From Lachnospira hominis (ex Liu et al. 2021) (lineage in GTDB: Bacteria; Bacillota; Clostridia; Lachnospirales; Lachnospiraceae), in contig NZ_JACOPD010000010.1 in NCBI RefSeq assembly GCF_014287955.1, positions 1 to 64,000 on the forward strand: DNA of 64,000 nt, read 5' to 3'. Position numbers and translations under genes: made by a program. Numbering within the stretch: the stretch's first letter is position 1; every line of letters starts with the position of its first letter. This document shows, one piece after another, positions 36,015 through 45,385 of the stretch. Under the pieces are notes generated by a model that made no database searches, had not been told where the DNA came from, and saw nothing but the letters and a program-made list of their open reading frames with translations.

Positions 36015-36951
36015 CGTCGTCTCCCCTCATGAGATTCTCCTGAACTCTTCTGTACAATTCCTTAGCTGCATTGTAACCCATCTTCTTCTGTCTGTGATTT
36101 ACGGCTGCTGCTTCAACAATAACTGCAAGATTACGTCCAGGACGGATTGGAAGTGAATGGCAGACTACCTTATTTCCAAGATATTCTGTATATTCCTCTT
36201 CAAGACCAAGTCTGTCATATTCCCTGTCTTTATTCCAGTCTTCAAGCTTCATTACCATATCTATCTGCTGTGTCTCTTTGATGCTCTCAACACCAAAAAG
36301 TGTCTTGACATCGATTATTCCGATACCTCTTAACTCAATAAAATACTTAGTAACGCCGGGTGCCGTTCCTATAAGGGTCTCATCACTTACCTTTCTTATC
36401 TCAACAGCGTCATCAGTTACAAGACGATGTCCACGCTTTATAAGCTCAAGTGCTGCCTCGCTTTTACCGATACCACTCTCACCTGTTATAAGTACACCTG
36501 TACCATAAACGTCAACAAGTACACCATGTATTACTATGCATGGTGCAAGCTGTACATTAAGCCATCTGATAACTTCTGCCATAAATGCCGATGTGGCAGC
36601 TTTTGACTTCAATATCGGTATTTTATATTTTGTTGCAAGTTCGATAACTTTTGCTTCCGGCTCTAAATCCCTGCAAAAAACAAGGCATGGAATATTGCTT
36701 GACAGAAGCTGCATATATCTTTCGTATCTATCTGTCTCTGAAAGGCTTGAAAGATAAGAATATTCTACATTTCCAATAATCTGTATTCTATCATTATCGA
36801 ACTGGTTATAAAATCCAGTAAGCTGTAATGCAGGTCTGTTTACTTCCGGAATATGAAGCCATATCCCTGATGTATCAACATCCGGTGTAAGATTTGTAAG
36901 CTGCATTTTTTCTATAACTTTTGAAAGCTTTACTCTTTCTGTTCCGTTCAT
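36004..36951 (-). CDS. hprK: HPr kinase/phosphorylase
   Basis: 315 residues from MNGTERVKLS, with GGAGG 5 nt upstream. The N-terminal MurF-like domain is followed by Walker A GESGIGKSEAALEL, the following ...GHRLVTDDAVEI and the HprK signature IELRGIGIIDVKTLFG. It phosphorylates HPr at Ser46 and removes the phosphate, controlling carbon catabolite repression in Firmicutes. The frame is open for another 74 codons upstream, but that part is the repeated hairpin leader and is unlikely to be coding. Confidence 0.95.
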   Translation of the reverse strand: MNGTERVKLSKVIEKMQLTNLTPDVDTSGIWLHIPEVNRPALQLTGFYNQFDNDRIQIIGNVEYSYLSSLSETDRYERYMQLLSSNIPCLVFCRDLEPEAKVIELATKYKIPILKSKAATSAFMAEVIRWLNVQLAPCIVIHGVLVDVYGTGVLITGESGIGKSEAALELIKRGHRLVTDDAVEIRKVSDETLIGTAPGVTKYFIELRGIGIIDVKTLFGVESIKETQQIDMVMKLEDWNKDREYDRLGLEEEYTEYLGNKVVCHSLPIRPGRNLAVIVEAAAVNHRQKKMGYNAAKELYRRVQENLMRGDDDDE

Positions 36952-37083
36952 AAAATCCTCCATGTTTTCCGAAGGAAAATGCGACTGCCCTGCAGGAGCA
37001 GAGGATTTGTCCTCCTTGTTTTTGCGGAGCAAAAATCCGAATCCTTTGATGAGGAGAGGATTTAGCCTCCTTGTTTTCCGAAG
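36949..37083 (-). repeat. Repeated Shine-Dalgarno/hairpin modules in the hprK leader
   Basis: On the minus strand three related units lead into hprK. Unit 1 (37083-37056) has CTTCGGAAAACAAGGAGG then CTAAATCCTC; unit 2 (37035-37001) has TTTTTGCTCCGCAAAAAC, AAGGAGG, then ACAAATCCTC; unit 3 (36979-36949) has TTTTCCTTCGGAAAACATGGAGG then the start ATG. In units 1 and 2 the GAGG can pair with the CCTC that follows, and small hairpins (TTTTTGC/GCAAAAA, TTTTCC/GGAAAA) precede units 2 and 3. Only unit 3 leaves its Shine-Dalgarno free. Confidence 0.7.
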
Positions 37084-37112
37084 TTCTTTTATAATTATAT
37101 CACATTTATATG

Positions 37113-38933
37113 CTAATGAAAATATTTGTAGATATTTACTGCGACCGTTTCTGTTATTCCATCCGCTCTGCAAAGTTCTTCAACACTGGCATTACGGATT
37201 TTATCTATATCCTGGAAATGCTTCATGAGTGCTTTACGCCGTACAGGTCCGACACCCTCTATTGCATCAAGCACTGATGATACCTGTGCCTTGCTCCTGA
37301 GACTCCTGTGATATTCTATCGCAAATCTGTGTGCTTCATCCTGAACTCTCGTAATAAGTTTAAATCCTTCACTGTGCGTATCAATCGGTATCTCGACATT
37401 ATTGTAATAAAGTCCTCTCGTATTGTGGTGGTCGTCTTTAACCATTCCACATACAGGAATTTTAAGTCCAAGCTGGTCAAGTACCTCAAGTGCAATATTT
37501 ACCTGTCCACGACCGCCATCCATCATAATAAGGTCAGGATATATATCAAATCCGGATGAACCTTCTATCGCACGTTTGAACCGCCTTGTAAGCACTTCTC
37601 TCATGCTCTTGTAATCGTCAGGTCCTTTTACAGTCTTTATCTTAAATTTTCTATAGTCATTTTTCTTTGGCTTTCCGTCCTCAAATACAACCATTGAACC
37701 TACTGATTCAATACCATTTGTATTGGAAATATCATATGCTTCGGCTCTCCTGATATTTGGAATATTAAGCCATCCGGCAATTTCTTCCATCGCACCTGTC
37801 GTTCTTTGCTGTTCCCGCTTGATTTTCTCACCGTCCTGAATCAGTACCATGCGTGCATTCTTGTATGCAAGTTCAACAAGTTTTTCTTTATCACCTTTTT
37901 TCGGTGTCACAACAGAAACTTTTCTCTTTTTAATCTTAGAAAGCCAGTCTGCGATTATGTCAGAATCGTCTATCTCTTCCTGTATCATTATAACATTAGG
38001 AATATAAGGCGTTCCTCCATAATACTGCTTCATAAACTGGGAAATTATCTCACTCTTTCCGTCTCCTTCTGCAACCGACATGTGGAAATGGTCGCGGCCA
38101 AGCAGTTTTCCTTCCCTTATAAAGAATACCTGTACAACTGCATCCGTCCCGTCTGAAGCACATGCTATAACATCCCTGTCAGCACTGTCATCAGCTGTAA
38201 TTTTCTGTTTCTGGGCAACCTGTTTTACGCTTGCAATCAAATCCCTGTACTTTGCCGCTTCTTCATATTCCATCTTTTCAGACGCTTCCATCATCTGCGA
38301 TGTAAGCCCGTCTATAATTTTTTTGTAGTTGCCACCAAGGAAATCAATAACTTCATCTATTGATTTCTTATAATCTTCCTGCGAAATATATCCCTGACAT
38401 GGTGCCGAACACTGCCCTATATGGTAATTAAGACACGGACGCTCTTTTCCAATATCGCGTGGAAGAACCCTGTTGCATGTTCTTATTTTATAAAGCTTAC
38501 ATAGCAGCTCTATTGTATCTTTTACTGCTCCTGCGGACGTGTATGGTCCAAAATACCTTCCTGTTCCGTGTTTCATTTTTCTTGAAAATATAACTCTGGG
38601 ATACGCTTCATGTACGGACACTTTTATAAAAGGATACGTCTTATCATCCTTTAACATAGTGTTATACTTTGGGCTGTGCTCCTTTATCAGATTGCACTCC
38701 AGCACCAATGCCTCAAGTTCTGAATCTGTTATTATATATTCAAAATAATCAACATTCGACACCATTCTTTTTATTTTTGCCGTATGTTTTGTACTTGCAC
38801 GAAAATACTGCCTTACGCGGTTTTTAAGATTAACCGCTTTTCCTACATATATAATCGTGCCAATTTTATCATGCATTATATAAACTCCCGGCTTATCAGG
38901 AAGTTTTTTAAGTTCCTCTTCAAGATTAAACAT
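37113..38933 (-). CDS. uvrC: Excinuclease ABC subunit C
   Basis: 606 residues, normal length. In order: GIY-YIG domain with [18 protein letters not shown], a Cys-containing middle, a UVR motif ([17 protein letters not shown]), the RNase H-like nuclease domain with [20 protein letters not shown], and C-terminal helix-hairpin-helix pairs ([16 protein letters not shown]). It makes the dual incisions in nucleotide excision repair. First gene of the run leading to whiA. Confidence 0.97.
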   Translation of the reverse strand: MFNLEEELKKLPDKPGVYIMHDKIGTIIYVGKAVNLKNRVRQYFRASTKHTAKIKRMVSNVDYFEYIITDSELEALVLECNLIKEHSPKYNTMLKDDKTYPFIKVSVHEAYPRVIFSRKMKHGTGRYFGPYTSAGAVKDTIELLCKLYKIRTCNRVLPRDIGKERPCLNYHIGQCSAPCQGYISQEDYKKSIDEVIDFLGGNYKKIIDGLTSQMMEASEKMEYEEAAKYRDLIASVKQVAQKQKITADDSADRDVIACASDGTDAVVQVFFIREGKLLGRDHFHMSVAEGDGKSEIISQFMKQYYGGTPYIPNVIMIQEEIDDSDIIADWLSKIKKRKVSVVTPKKGDKEKLVELAYKNARMVLIQDGEKIKREQQRTTGAMEEIAGWLNIPNIRRAEAYDISNTNGIESVGSMVVFEDGKPKKNDYRKFKIKTVKGPDDYKSMREVLTRRFKRAIEGSSGFDIYPDLIMMDGGRGQVNIALEVLDQLGLKIPVCGMVKDDHHNTRGLYYNNVEIPIDTHSEGFKLITRVQDEAHRFAIEYHRSLRSKAQVSSVLDAIEGVGPVRRKALMKHFQDIDKIRNASVEELCRADGITETVAVNIYKYFH

Positions 38934-38974
38934 AAAATCAGCCTCATTTCCTGTTTAAACGCCGCACAATTTAT

Positions 38975-41338
38975 TTACATGCATATTATGTATTTTAAAA
39001 CGAATCTCCTTAGCGGATTCATCTTTGCAAACAGACTTTCACGAAGCTTTCTTATCTGACTGCATACATATTCGTTATTATCATTGTCTATGCCATCATT
39101 TTTTCTATAATTGACCATGAGCACGTAATCTATAATCATTTTTATATTATTAATTCTGAATATGTCATCACTTCCCTCAAGGACTTCCGCATATTCTTCA
39201 TAATCCATGTTAAATCTATTATATCCACAGCGGGCAAGAAGATTTTCCAATGAATTAAACAATGCAGTTACGTCTGATGACTCCAGCATGTTATCTACAC
39301 GCTTTTTCTTTTTTGCACAGCGTACTATAAATATTATAACAAATAAAATGGCTGCTGCAATCAATATTATTTTCCACAAAAATCCGAAAACTGCGGTGAC
39401 TTTTCCACCTGCTATTGTATTATTTCCACTCTCCTCTGTGGAAATGTCTCCTGCGGATGCTGTATCCTGATTATTTTCTGCTGTATCCTGTTCATCAGTT
39501 AAAGATGTGTTCTCCTGTTCATCGGATGATGTTTCCTGCTCCTGTGGCTGTTCCTGCGAAACATTTTCTTCATTTTGTGAAGATGGTGTAACATCAACCG
39601 TTATCCAGCCATATCCATCAAGATATGCTTCGACCCACGCATGGGCATCTGAACTTTTTACATCTACAACCGATTCAGTGATAACAGCTTTATTTTGCTG
39701 TAATGTATTTAACGTATTAACTGTATCTGCCACTGCTATCCTGTCTGCCGGAATTCTGTAACCCTCTACATATCTTGCCGGAATATTAACAGACCTTAAT
39801 AATATAACGGCACTTGATGCAAAATATGTGCAGTACCCTTCCCTGCTATCCATAAGAAAGTATTCAACCGCATCTCTTCCATCAGGAACACGTCCCGGAG
39901 AAAGTGTGTATCTGTAATTTTTACTGAAATAATCTTTCAGCTTCTGGATAGAATTCAGCCGTTCCTGTGTGCTTGCATTTTTAGGCTTGTAGGTATAGAA
40001 CGTATTTAAATCTGATAATGAAAATCCCTGAATGCTGGAAGCTCCACCGCTCTTGTGTGCAGTATCATTCAGAAGTTCCATATCAGTCATAATATGTGTG
40101 CTGAATCCATATGGTAAATCTGTCTTTTCCTGCATAATATCGACAAGTTTTGATATATAAGATGTATCAATATCAATATATGTTAAATTTTGTGGTATAT
40201 TCTTATCTCCACTTATTCTTGTCATCTGGTATATTTTTGTGCTTCGCCCAAAATCCCCTGTTCCACCATCTATATAATCTTTTAAAACATCACTGGCAAG
40301 TGCTTCTTCTATCATATCAAATCTTTTCTGATCCGCACCTTCAATTACACTTAAAGCCCGTGTCCATTTATTTCCGCCATAATAATAATTATAGCTTGTA
40401 TATGTTGGAATATATAAATCTTTTCCTGTATTAAGTGTTGTTATCCTCGCAACCGTGTCTGATTTTATCTGGACAGAATCCGCCTCACCTATAACACCAT
40501 CATTTGTAAGCCCCGTTACTTTTACACCACTATCATCATTGTTTTCATTTTTACCACCGTCAGCATTTCCAGCCACAATTCCGTCAAAAATCCCATTAAC
40601 AGACTCATCCATATCTTTGCCCCATTCAATGAAAATCTGTGGTCTTTTATAATCTTTATTCACAACATCAGTCACAATAAGAGCTGTTCCCACCAATGCA
40701 CATATCATGAATACCACTGCCGGCTTTTTTATGTCACGTTTCTTTCTCTCTAATGCTGCAACACAAAATACATATGTAATACATATCACACATACAAACG
40801 CAGACGGAATTACAGAATATGCTATAAACAGACTCATTGCCGGAAGAATTTCTACAATTGCAACAAGCATGCTTCTTACATATACTACAGTAAAACTTAT
40901 AATGTATGCCATAATAAGCACACAAAGAAATATTGCCAGTGATTCCTGTCCCTGTGCCGCAATATATGCTTTACTGTCAGATGATGAAACCGCTCCCTGA
41001 ATATCCGCATATGACCTCCCACTTCTGAAAAATGTCTCCATCTGGTTTGCAATATGAACAAATCCACTGATTATCATGCTATGTGCAGCCACAAAAAGCA
41101 ACAATACTGCCAATCCATACACGATACTGAATTTTTTTCTTATTTTGGGCAGACTTATACATATAACGACAACACATGTAATAACTGCCTCATATATATA
41201 CACTCCTGCCGAATCTGCATATAAAGCATTTCCGGTAAACATGGCACCTGTTATTCCGAACATACCTGTCATGGCAATTACCACACACATTAATATTTCC
41301 TTTATAATGTCACTTGTATCTGCCTGTAAATCATTCAT
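38975..41338 (-). CDS. TgpA-like membrane transglutaminase
   Basis: 787 residues. About seven or eight N-terminal membrane helices are followed by an external domain with the transglutaminase core: Cys in REGYCTYFASSAVILLRS, His in SSDAHAWVEAYLDG and Asp in WITVDVTPSS. After a Gln/Glu/Ser-rich linker there is one membrane helix and a cytoplasmic DUF4129-like tail. The partner genes MoxR and DUF58 lie directly upstream, the usual TgpA arrangement. Likely acts on envelope proteins; the substrate is unknown. Confidence 0.85.
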   Translation of the reverse strand: MNDLQADTSDIIKEILMCVVIAMTGMFGITGAMFTGNALYADSAGVYIYEAVITCVVVICISLPKIRKKFSIVYGLAVLLLFVAAHSMIISGFVHIANQMETFFRSGRSYADIQGAVSSSDSKAYIAAQGQESLAIFLCVLIMAYIISFTVVYVRSMLVAIVEILPAMSLFIAYSVIPSAFVCVICITYVFCVAALERKKRDIKKPAVVFMICALVGTALIVTDVVNKDYKRPQIFIEWGKDMDESVNGIFDGIVAGNADGGKNENNDDSGVKVTGLTNDGVIGEADSVQIKSDTVARITTLNTGKDLYIPTYTSYNYYYGGNKWTRALSVIEGADQKRFDMIEEALASDVLKDYIDGGTGDFGRSTKIYQMTRISGDKNIPQNLTYIDIDTSYISKLVDIMQEKTDLPYGFSTHIMTDMELLNDTAHKSGGASSIQGFSLSDLNTFYTYKPKNASTQERLNSIQKLKDYFSKNYRYTLSPGRVPDGRDAVEYFLMDSREGYCTYFASSAVILLRSVNIPARYVEGYRIPADRIAVADTVNTLNTLQQNKAVITESVVDVKSSDAHAWVEAYLDGYGWITVDVTPSSQNEENVSQEQPQEQETSSDEQENTSLTDEQDTAENNQDTASAGDISTEESGNNTIAGGKVTAVFGFLWKIILIAAAILFVIIFIVRCAKKKKRVDNMLESSDVTALFNSLENLLARCGYNRFNMDYEEYAEVLEGSDDIFRINNIKMIIDYVLMVNYRKNDGIDNDNNEYVCSQIRKLRESLFAKMNPLRRFVLKYIICM

Positions 41339-41339
41339 G

Positions 41340-42422
41340 TTAATCTGCCCCATCTTTAATATTAAAAATCCTGTCAAGATTATCCTTTTCCACATTTATG
41401 ATATCATAAATATCGCTTTCGTAATCCTGCATAGTAATAAGAACCGGATACTGTCCCAGATTAATACTGTTTTGCGTAATAACATAATTAAGATGCATCA
41501 AAGAATCCGTCTCACACTTTATGCACATAACTTCAAGCAGTGCTTTTTCGAGTCCTGCTTCATCATCAAAATCAAATGATGTTATATCATATTCCAATCC
41601 ATCCCATACAACAAAACGTGCCGATATTCCATCCTCAAGATATGCAAGTCCGAGCAGATATGCTGCCTCGTAAATCAAATCCAGCTTATCCCTGAATTTA
41701 TCTGTCTTTACTTTCGTAAGGTCAACAATAATCGTATTTCTCTTTTCTACCTCTTCACCATATTGACGCACTATAAAATCATCAGAATTCATACTCAGCT
41801 TCCAGTGAATTTTGTTGACACTGTCTCCGTCAGCAAACTCTCTTAAATCAAGCACTTCTGTATTATCTGTTTCCTCAAATGATAATACAAACTCATCCTC
41901 TTCATTCTGATAATCAACAGCCCGGAAACTTCCATCCTTTTTCTGCGGAAAAACAATTGCCTTTCTGATACAGTTATAATCATATGTAGTTGAAAAAAAA
42001 CGGATATAATCAGTAACCTTCAGTTCCGTAAAATATATGTTTACTATTCCTATATGCTTTGGTTTAAAATCAAGACTGCATTCCCTCATGCTGCCACTGC
42101 CAATTTCAACTTCTGCCTGCTTTGTATTCCCGTCATTGGAATATCTTATCTGTGCTTTGAGCACGCCTTCGGGCGGTCCAAATAACGAATTGCCACCTTC
42201 AATAATTCTGACATCGATATTGTCACCGACAGACACTACACTATTATTAATCTTTACAAATATCTTCATTCCATGTTTTGAAATACTAAAAATTATATAT
42301 GAAAATAACGGTATGACAATCACCATTACCAACATAACCATAAATTCAAAATTAACATAAAGGCAGTTAAGAATTACTATTCCAATTACACTAAGAATAT
42401 ATAATATTACTCTTTTTTTCAC
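41340..42422 (-). CDS. DUF58 domain protein
   Basis: 360 residues: two N-terminal membrane helices (about 5-45), a beta-rich region, then the DUF58 motif around LREFADGDSVNKIHWKLSM and a VWA-like strand TIIVDL. DUF58 proteins are regularly encoded between MoxR AAA ATPases and transglutaminases. It overlaps the moxR end by 4 nt and is followed by the transglutaminase start. Confidence 0.85.
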   Translation of the reverse strand: MKKRVILYILSVIGIVILNCLYVNFEFMVMLVMVIVIPLFSYIIFSISKHGMKIFVKINNSVVSVGDNIDVRIIEGGNSLFGPPEGVLKAQIRYSNDGNTKQAEVEIGSGSMRECSLDFKPKHIGIVNIYFTELKVTDYIRFFSTTYDYNCIRKAIVFPQKKDGSFRAVDYQNEEDEFVLSFEETDNTEVLDLREFADGDSVNKIHWKLSMNSDDFIVRQYGEEVEKRNTIIVDLTKVKTDKFRDKLDLIYEAAYLLGLAYLEDGISARFVVWDGLEYDITSFDFDDEAGLEKALLEVMCIKCETDSLMHLNYVITQNSINLGQYPVLITMQDYESDIYDIINVEKDNLDRIFNIKDGAD

Positions 42423-43387
42423 AATATTCCTCTCGTACCAATCTTAGGAACATCTACACTTCTGCAAATGCTGTCTATTACACTTTCCTCTGTTATATGA
42501 CCACGTTTCAGACTTCTATTTAAAATAATTCTGTGTGCCATCGTATCATTCAGCACAAACTGTATATCTGATGGAAGTACATAATCATGCCCACGTAAAA
42601 AAGCTTCTGCCTTTGCCATATTAATGATTGAAATACTTCCTCTCGGGCTTATTCCCTGCAAAATATCCTCTGAATCACGCGTTTTAGCTACAATTTTTGC
42701 AACATATTCATATATGCTGTCATCGACATATACCTCATCTACTATATCTCTCATAGCCATAAAATCCTGTGCATTTATAACATTTTTCGATAAAACCCTG
42801 TTTGATAAACCACCGGTTTTACTCTTCATTATGCTGACTTCATCTTCAACTGACGGATATCCCATGGTAACTCTTATCATAAATCTGTCCATCTGCGATT
42901 CCGGCAGTTTCTGTGTTCCCACCGAACCAAACGGATTCTGTGTGGCAATAACCATAAACGGCTCAGGAAGTGCATATGTAACCCCATCAACACTTACCTT
43001 TCCTTCTTCCATAACCTGAAGAAGAGCGGACTGGGTCTTGGGAGATGTTCTGTTAATCTCATCTGCAAGCAGGATATTACAGTCTGCTGCCCCTGCCTTG
43101 TACTCAAACTTATTAGTTGCACGGTTATACATATTAAAGCCCACTATATCTGATGGCATTACATCAGGCGTAAACTGTACCCTGTTACATTTAAGCCCCA
43201 GTGTTTCTGCAAATGCAAGTGCCATAGTTGTTTTTCCAACTCCCGGAATATCCTCTATGAGAACATGTCCTCTTGCAAGAATTGCCATCATTATCTTACA
43301 GATAACCTCATCCTTGCCCACAACACTCTTTTTTATCTCCATCAATACGTTTTTTGCCATATTTAAGTAATATGTATTATCTGTCAT
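42419..43387 (-). CDS. MoxR family AAA+ ATPase
   Basis: 322 residues with Walker A GVGKTTMALAF, Walker B NILLADEINR, sensor 1 VIATQNPFG and the MoxR-specific PKTQSALLQVMEEGKVSVDG. MoxR ATPases act as chaperones with VWA/DUF58 partners. It lies between the anti-sigma gene and the DUF58 gene. Confidence 0.92.
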   Translation of the reverse strand: MTDNTYYLNMAKNVLMEIKKSVVGKDEVICKIMMAILARGHVLIEDIPGVGKTTMALAFAETLGLKCNRVQFTPDVMPSDIVGFNMYNRATNKFEYKAGAADCNILLADEINRTSPKTQSALLQVMEEGKVSVDGVTYALPEPFMVIATQNPFGSVGTQKLPESQMDRFMIRVTMGYPSVEDEVSIMKSKTGGLSNRVLSKNVINAQDFMAMRDIVDEVYVDDSIYEYVAKIVAKTRDSEDILQGISPRGSISIINMAKAEAFLRGHDYVLPSDIQFVLNDTMAHRIILNRSLKRGHITEESVIDSICRSVDVPKIGTRGIL

Positions 43388-43401
43388 ATATATCTCCCCT
43401 G

Positions 43402-44520
43402 TTAATGTATATTAAAATATGCATTATTAAACTTAATACCTTTTTCTCTAAATTCATCCAGATCAATAGAAACCTGAACCGGTGATTCTACTTCATATTC
43501 TGAACTTCCACCGGCTTTCTGTGTCTGCCTGCCATTGACAGTTATAACCATTTCATAATCTTTTATATACCAGTTATTATCACTTATAATCTTTTTCATA
43601 TTATAATATGTATATGTATTAGTCTGGTCATCTAAATATTCTATCTGAGATGCACCGGCATTCATTACACGCTCTGATATATAATTCATCGCCTCGTCAT
43701 AATTTTCAAAAATATCTTCGTATGTAAGAATTTTGTCATTTTCAACATCAAAATTATAACCATACACCTGTGTAATTCTCTTCCTTGTAAAGTCTTTAGC
43801 AATAAATGATTCTGCTGATTCTACATACTTATCAGAAAATGATAATACTGTATCCTGAGCTGCTTCACAAACCGAATATGTCGATGTATAACTTATATTT
43901 ACCGGATTCTCAATATAATTTTCGCTCATATCAATATCACTATATTTTTCCATTGCTTTAAGATGACATGTATCTGCAATCGTCTGATATAAACTGTCTG
44001 CCGAATTAAGGGAAACTTTATTATGATAAATCTTAGGATATACAACGGAAAGCTGTGCAGCTATTGTACTGTTATCAGAACCAAGTATACAGCTTATCTG
44101 TTTCTGATACTTCAGGTAATCCTGCTTATTTATAGCAATCTCATCGCTTGTATACTGGCGGTCTGCTTTTAATGCTCCTTCGTTTTTATCTGACTGCATA
44201 TCTGCATTGGAATCTGCAGCTGCATTATCCGTATATTCACTTTCCCGTGTTCCTCCCGGTGCTAATGCTTTCTGCTTCTTTGATGCTATTCCTGTTGCTG
44301 CCCCATGTACTGCTGTCACAACAATAACCGCCGCTGCCGCCGCTGCTGCAGCTTTTACTACTTTGAAAGCTGTTCTGGTATATGAATGTTTCCTGCTTAC
44401 AGGCTTTATCTCTGTGAACATCTGGCTGTCCTGCTGTTCGTCAAACATTCCTGAACGGTCAATAATTGTGCATATCTGCTGCTGAATTACCTTTTTATCA
44501 GGATATTTCACTTTATTCAT
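43402..44520 (-). CDS. RsiV-like anti-sigma factor (DUF3298-type)
   Basis: 372 residues. A cytoplasmic N-terminus of about 50 residues, an Ala-rich membrane helix (about 53-72, with eight Ala in a row), and an external domain. The external domain ends with the DUF3298-like pattern (YSVCEAAQDTVLSFS, NDKILTYEDIFENYDEAM). In B. subtilis RsiV, this type of domain binds lysozyme and releases SigV. The gene overlaps the sigma factor gene by 8 bp. Lysozyme sensing here is inference. Confidence 0.7.
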   Translation of the reverse strand: MNKVKYPDKKVIQQQICTIIDRSGMFDEQQDSQMFTEIKPVSRKHSYTRTAFKVVKAAAAAAAAVIVVTAVHGAATGIASKKQKALAPGGTRESEYTDNAAADSNADMQSDKNEGALKADRQYTSDEIAINKQDYLKYQKQISCILGSDNSTIAAQLSVVYPKIYHNKVSLNSADSLYQTIADTCHLKAMEKYSDIDMSENYIENPVNISYTSTYSVCEAAQDTVLSFSDKYVESAESFIAKDFTRKRITQVYGYNFDVENDKILTYEDIFENYDEAMNYISERVMNAGASQIEYLDDQTNTYTYYNMKKIISDNNWYIKDYEMVITVNGRQTQKAGGSSEYEVESPVQVSIDLDEFREKGIKFNNAYFNIH

Positions 44521-45124
44521 AACCTTCCAACTCCTTTCTGATTAGTTTTACCGTCTTGTAATACCTTGCTTTTACTGCACTCTGATTCATCCCCATCATC
44601 TGGGCAATCTGCGTAAATGAATGTTCTTCATACGCCCTCATCATAAATATGCGTTCCGAGACTTCATCTTGTTTTTTCAGAATCTGCATTACCTTTTCCT
44701 TTGTCATACTGTTAATTGCATTATCTTCAATGCAGTCAGATGATGGCTTATCATAATCTTCAAGCACTTCTGTCATAATTGATTCATGATTGTACCTGCT
44801 TCGCCGGTAATCTATAACTTTATTTTGTGCTATCCTTATTATCCATGTTTTAAATGATGCTTTTGATGCATCAAATTGTGATAATGCCCTGAGTATTGAT
44901 ATAAATGTCTCCTGTGTAAGATCAAGTGACAATTCTTCATCAGATGTCTTTATGTAAATCTCCCTGTAGACAGTCTTATAATACCTGTCAATTAATATTT
45001 CTGCCGCCCTTTTATCATCCTCATCCAAAATCTGTCTTATAAGATATTGGTCTGTCTCAAAGACTTTGGATACCAGCTGTCTGGCAGAAAACTTTTTCTG
45101 CGTTAATTCCCCTGTGGTGTCCAT
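44513..45124 (-). CDS. ECF-type RNA polymerase sigma factor
   Basis: 203 residues behind GGGAGG. Region 2 (ILIDRYYKTVYREI through DLTQETFISILRAL and FKTWIIRIAQNKVIDYRR) and region 4 (FTQIAQMMGMNQSAVKARYY) are both present. The overlap with the RsiV-like gene points to a SigV-type pair. Downstream in the same direction lie MoxR, DUF58 and transglutaminase genes, which may be part of its regulon. Confidence 0.92.
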   Translation of the reverse strand: MDTTGELTQKKFSARQLVSKVFETDQYLIRQILDEDDKRAAEILIDRYYKTVYREIYIKTSDEELSLDLTQETFISILRALSQFDASKASFKTWIIRIAQNKVIDYRRSRYNHESIMTEVLEDYDKPSSDCIEDNAINSMTKEKVMQILKKQDEVSERIFMMRAYEEHSFTQIAQMMGMNQSAVKARYYKTVKLIRKELEGYE

Positions 45125-45330
45125 AGTTCTCCTCCCTTATATATATTTATACGCACTACACTCTTAAACCGCCGCAAATAAATTGTATTTTATCAGATAC
45201 ATCTCATTTTAATTTACTGTTTTTCACGCAATGTTTTTATTATTATAAAATATATTTCATATTATGTCAAAATAAATATGATGCAATATTCATAGCTGAA
45301 ATAAGCACTGCATCTCTTCCGATTATATAA

Positions 45331-45366
45331 AAAACTGCCGGTTGTTTTTACACAACCGGCAGTTTT
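45331..45366 (-). terminator. Strong terminator after the alcohol dehydrogenase gene
   Basis: AAAACTGCCGGTTGT (45331-45345) pairs perfectly with ACAACCGGCAGTTTT (45352-45366) over a 6-nt loop. On the minus strand the stem runs into T6. It lies about 20 nt after the stop codon. The rest of 45125-45385 holds the sigma factor leader and shows nothing else I can support. Confidence 0.85.
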
Positions 45367-45385
45367 AATTATATTAATGGATAAT

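Noticed and set aside
36952..37173. N-terminal extension of HPr kinase by about 74 codons
   Set aside because: The extension is made of the repeated hairpin modules, has no similarity to HprK and lacks a ribosome site, while GGAGG stands 5 nt before the ATG at 36951.
44325..44362. GCC/GCT-rich tract that could be a repeat expansion
   Set aside because: It encodes the Ala-rich membrane helix of the RsiV-like protein.
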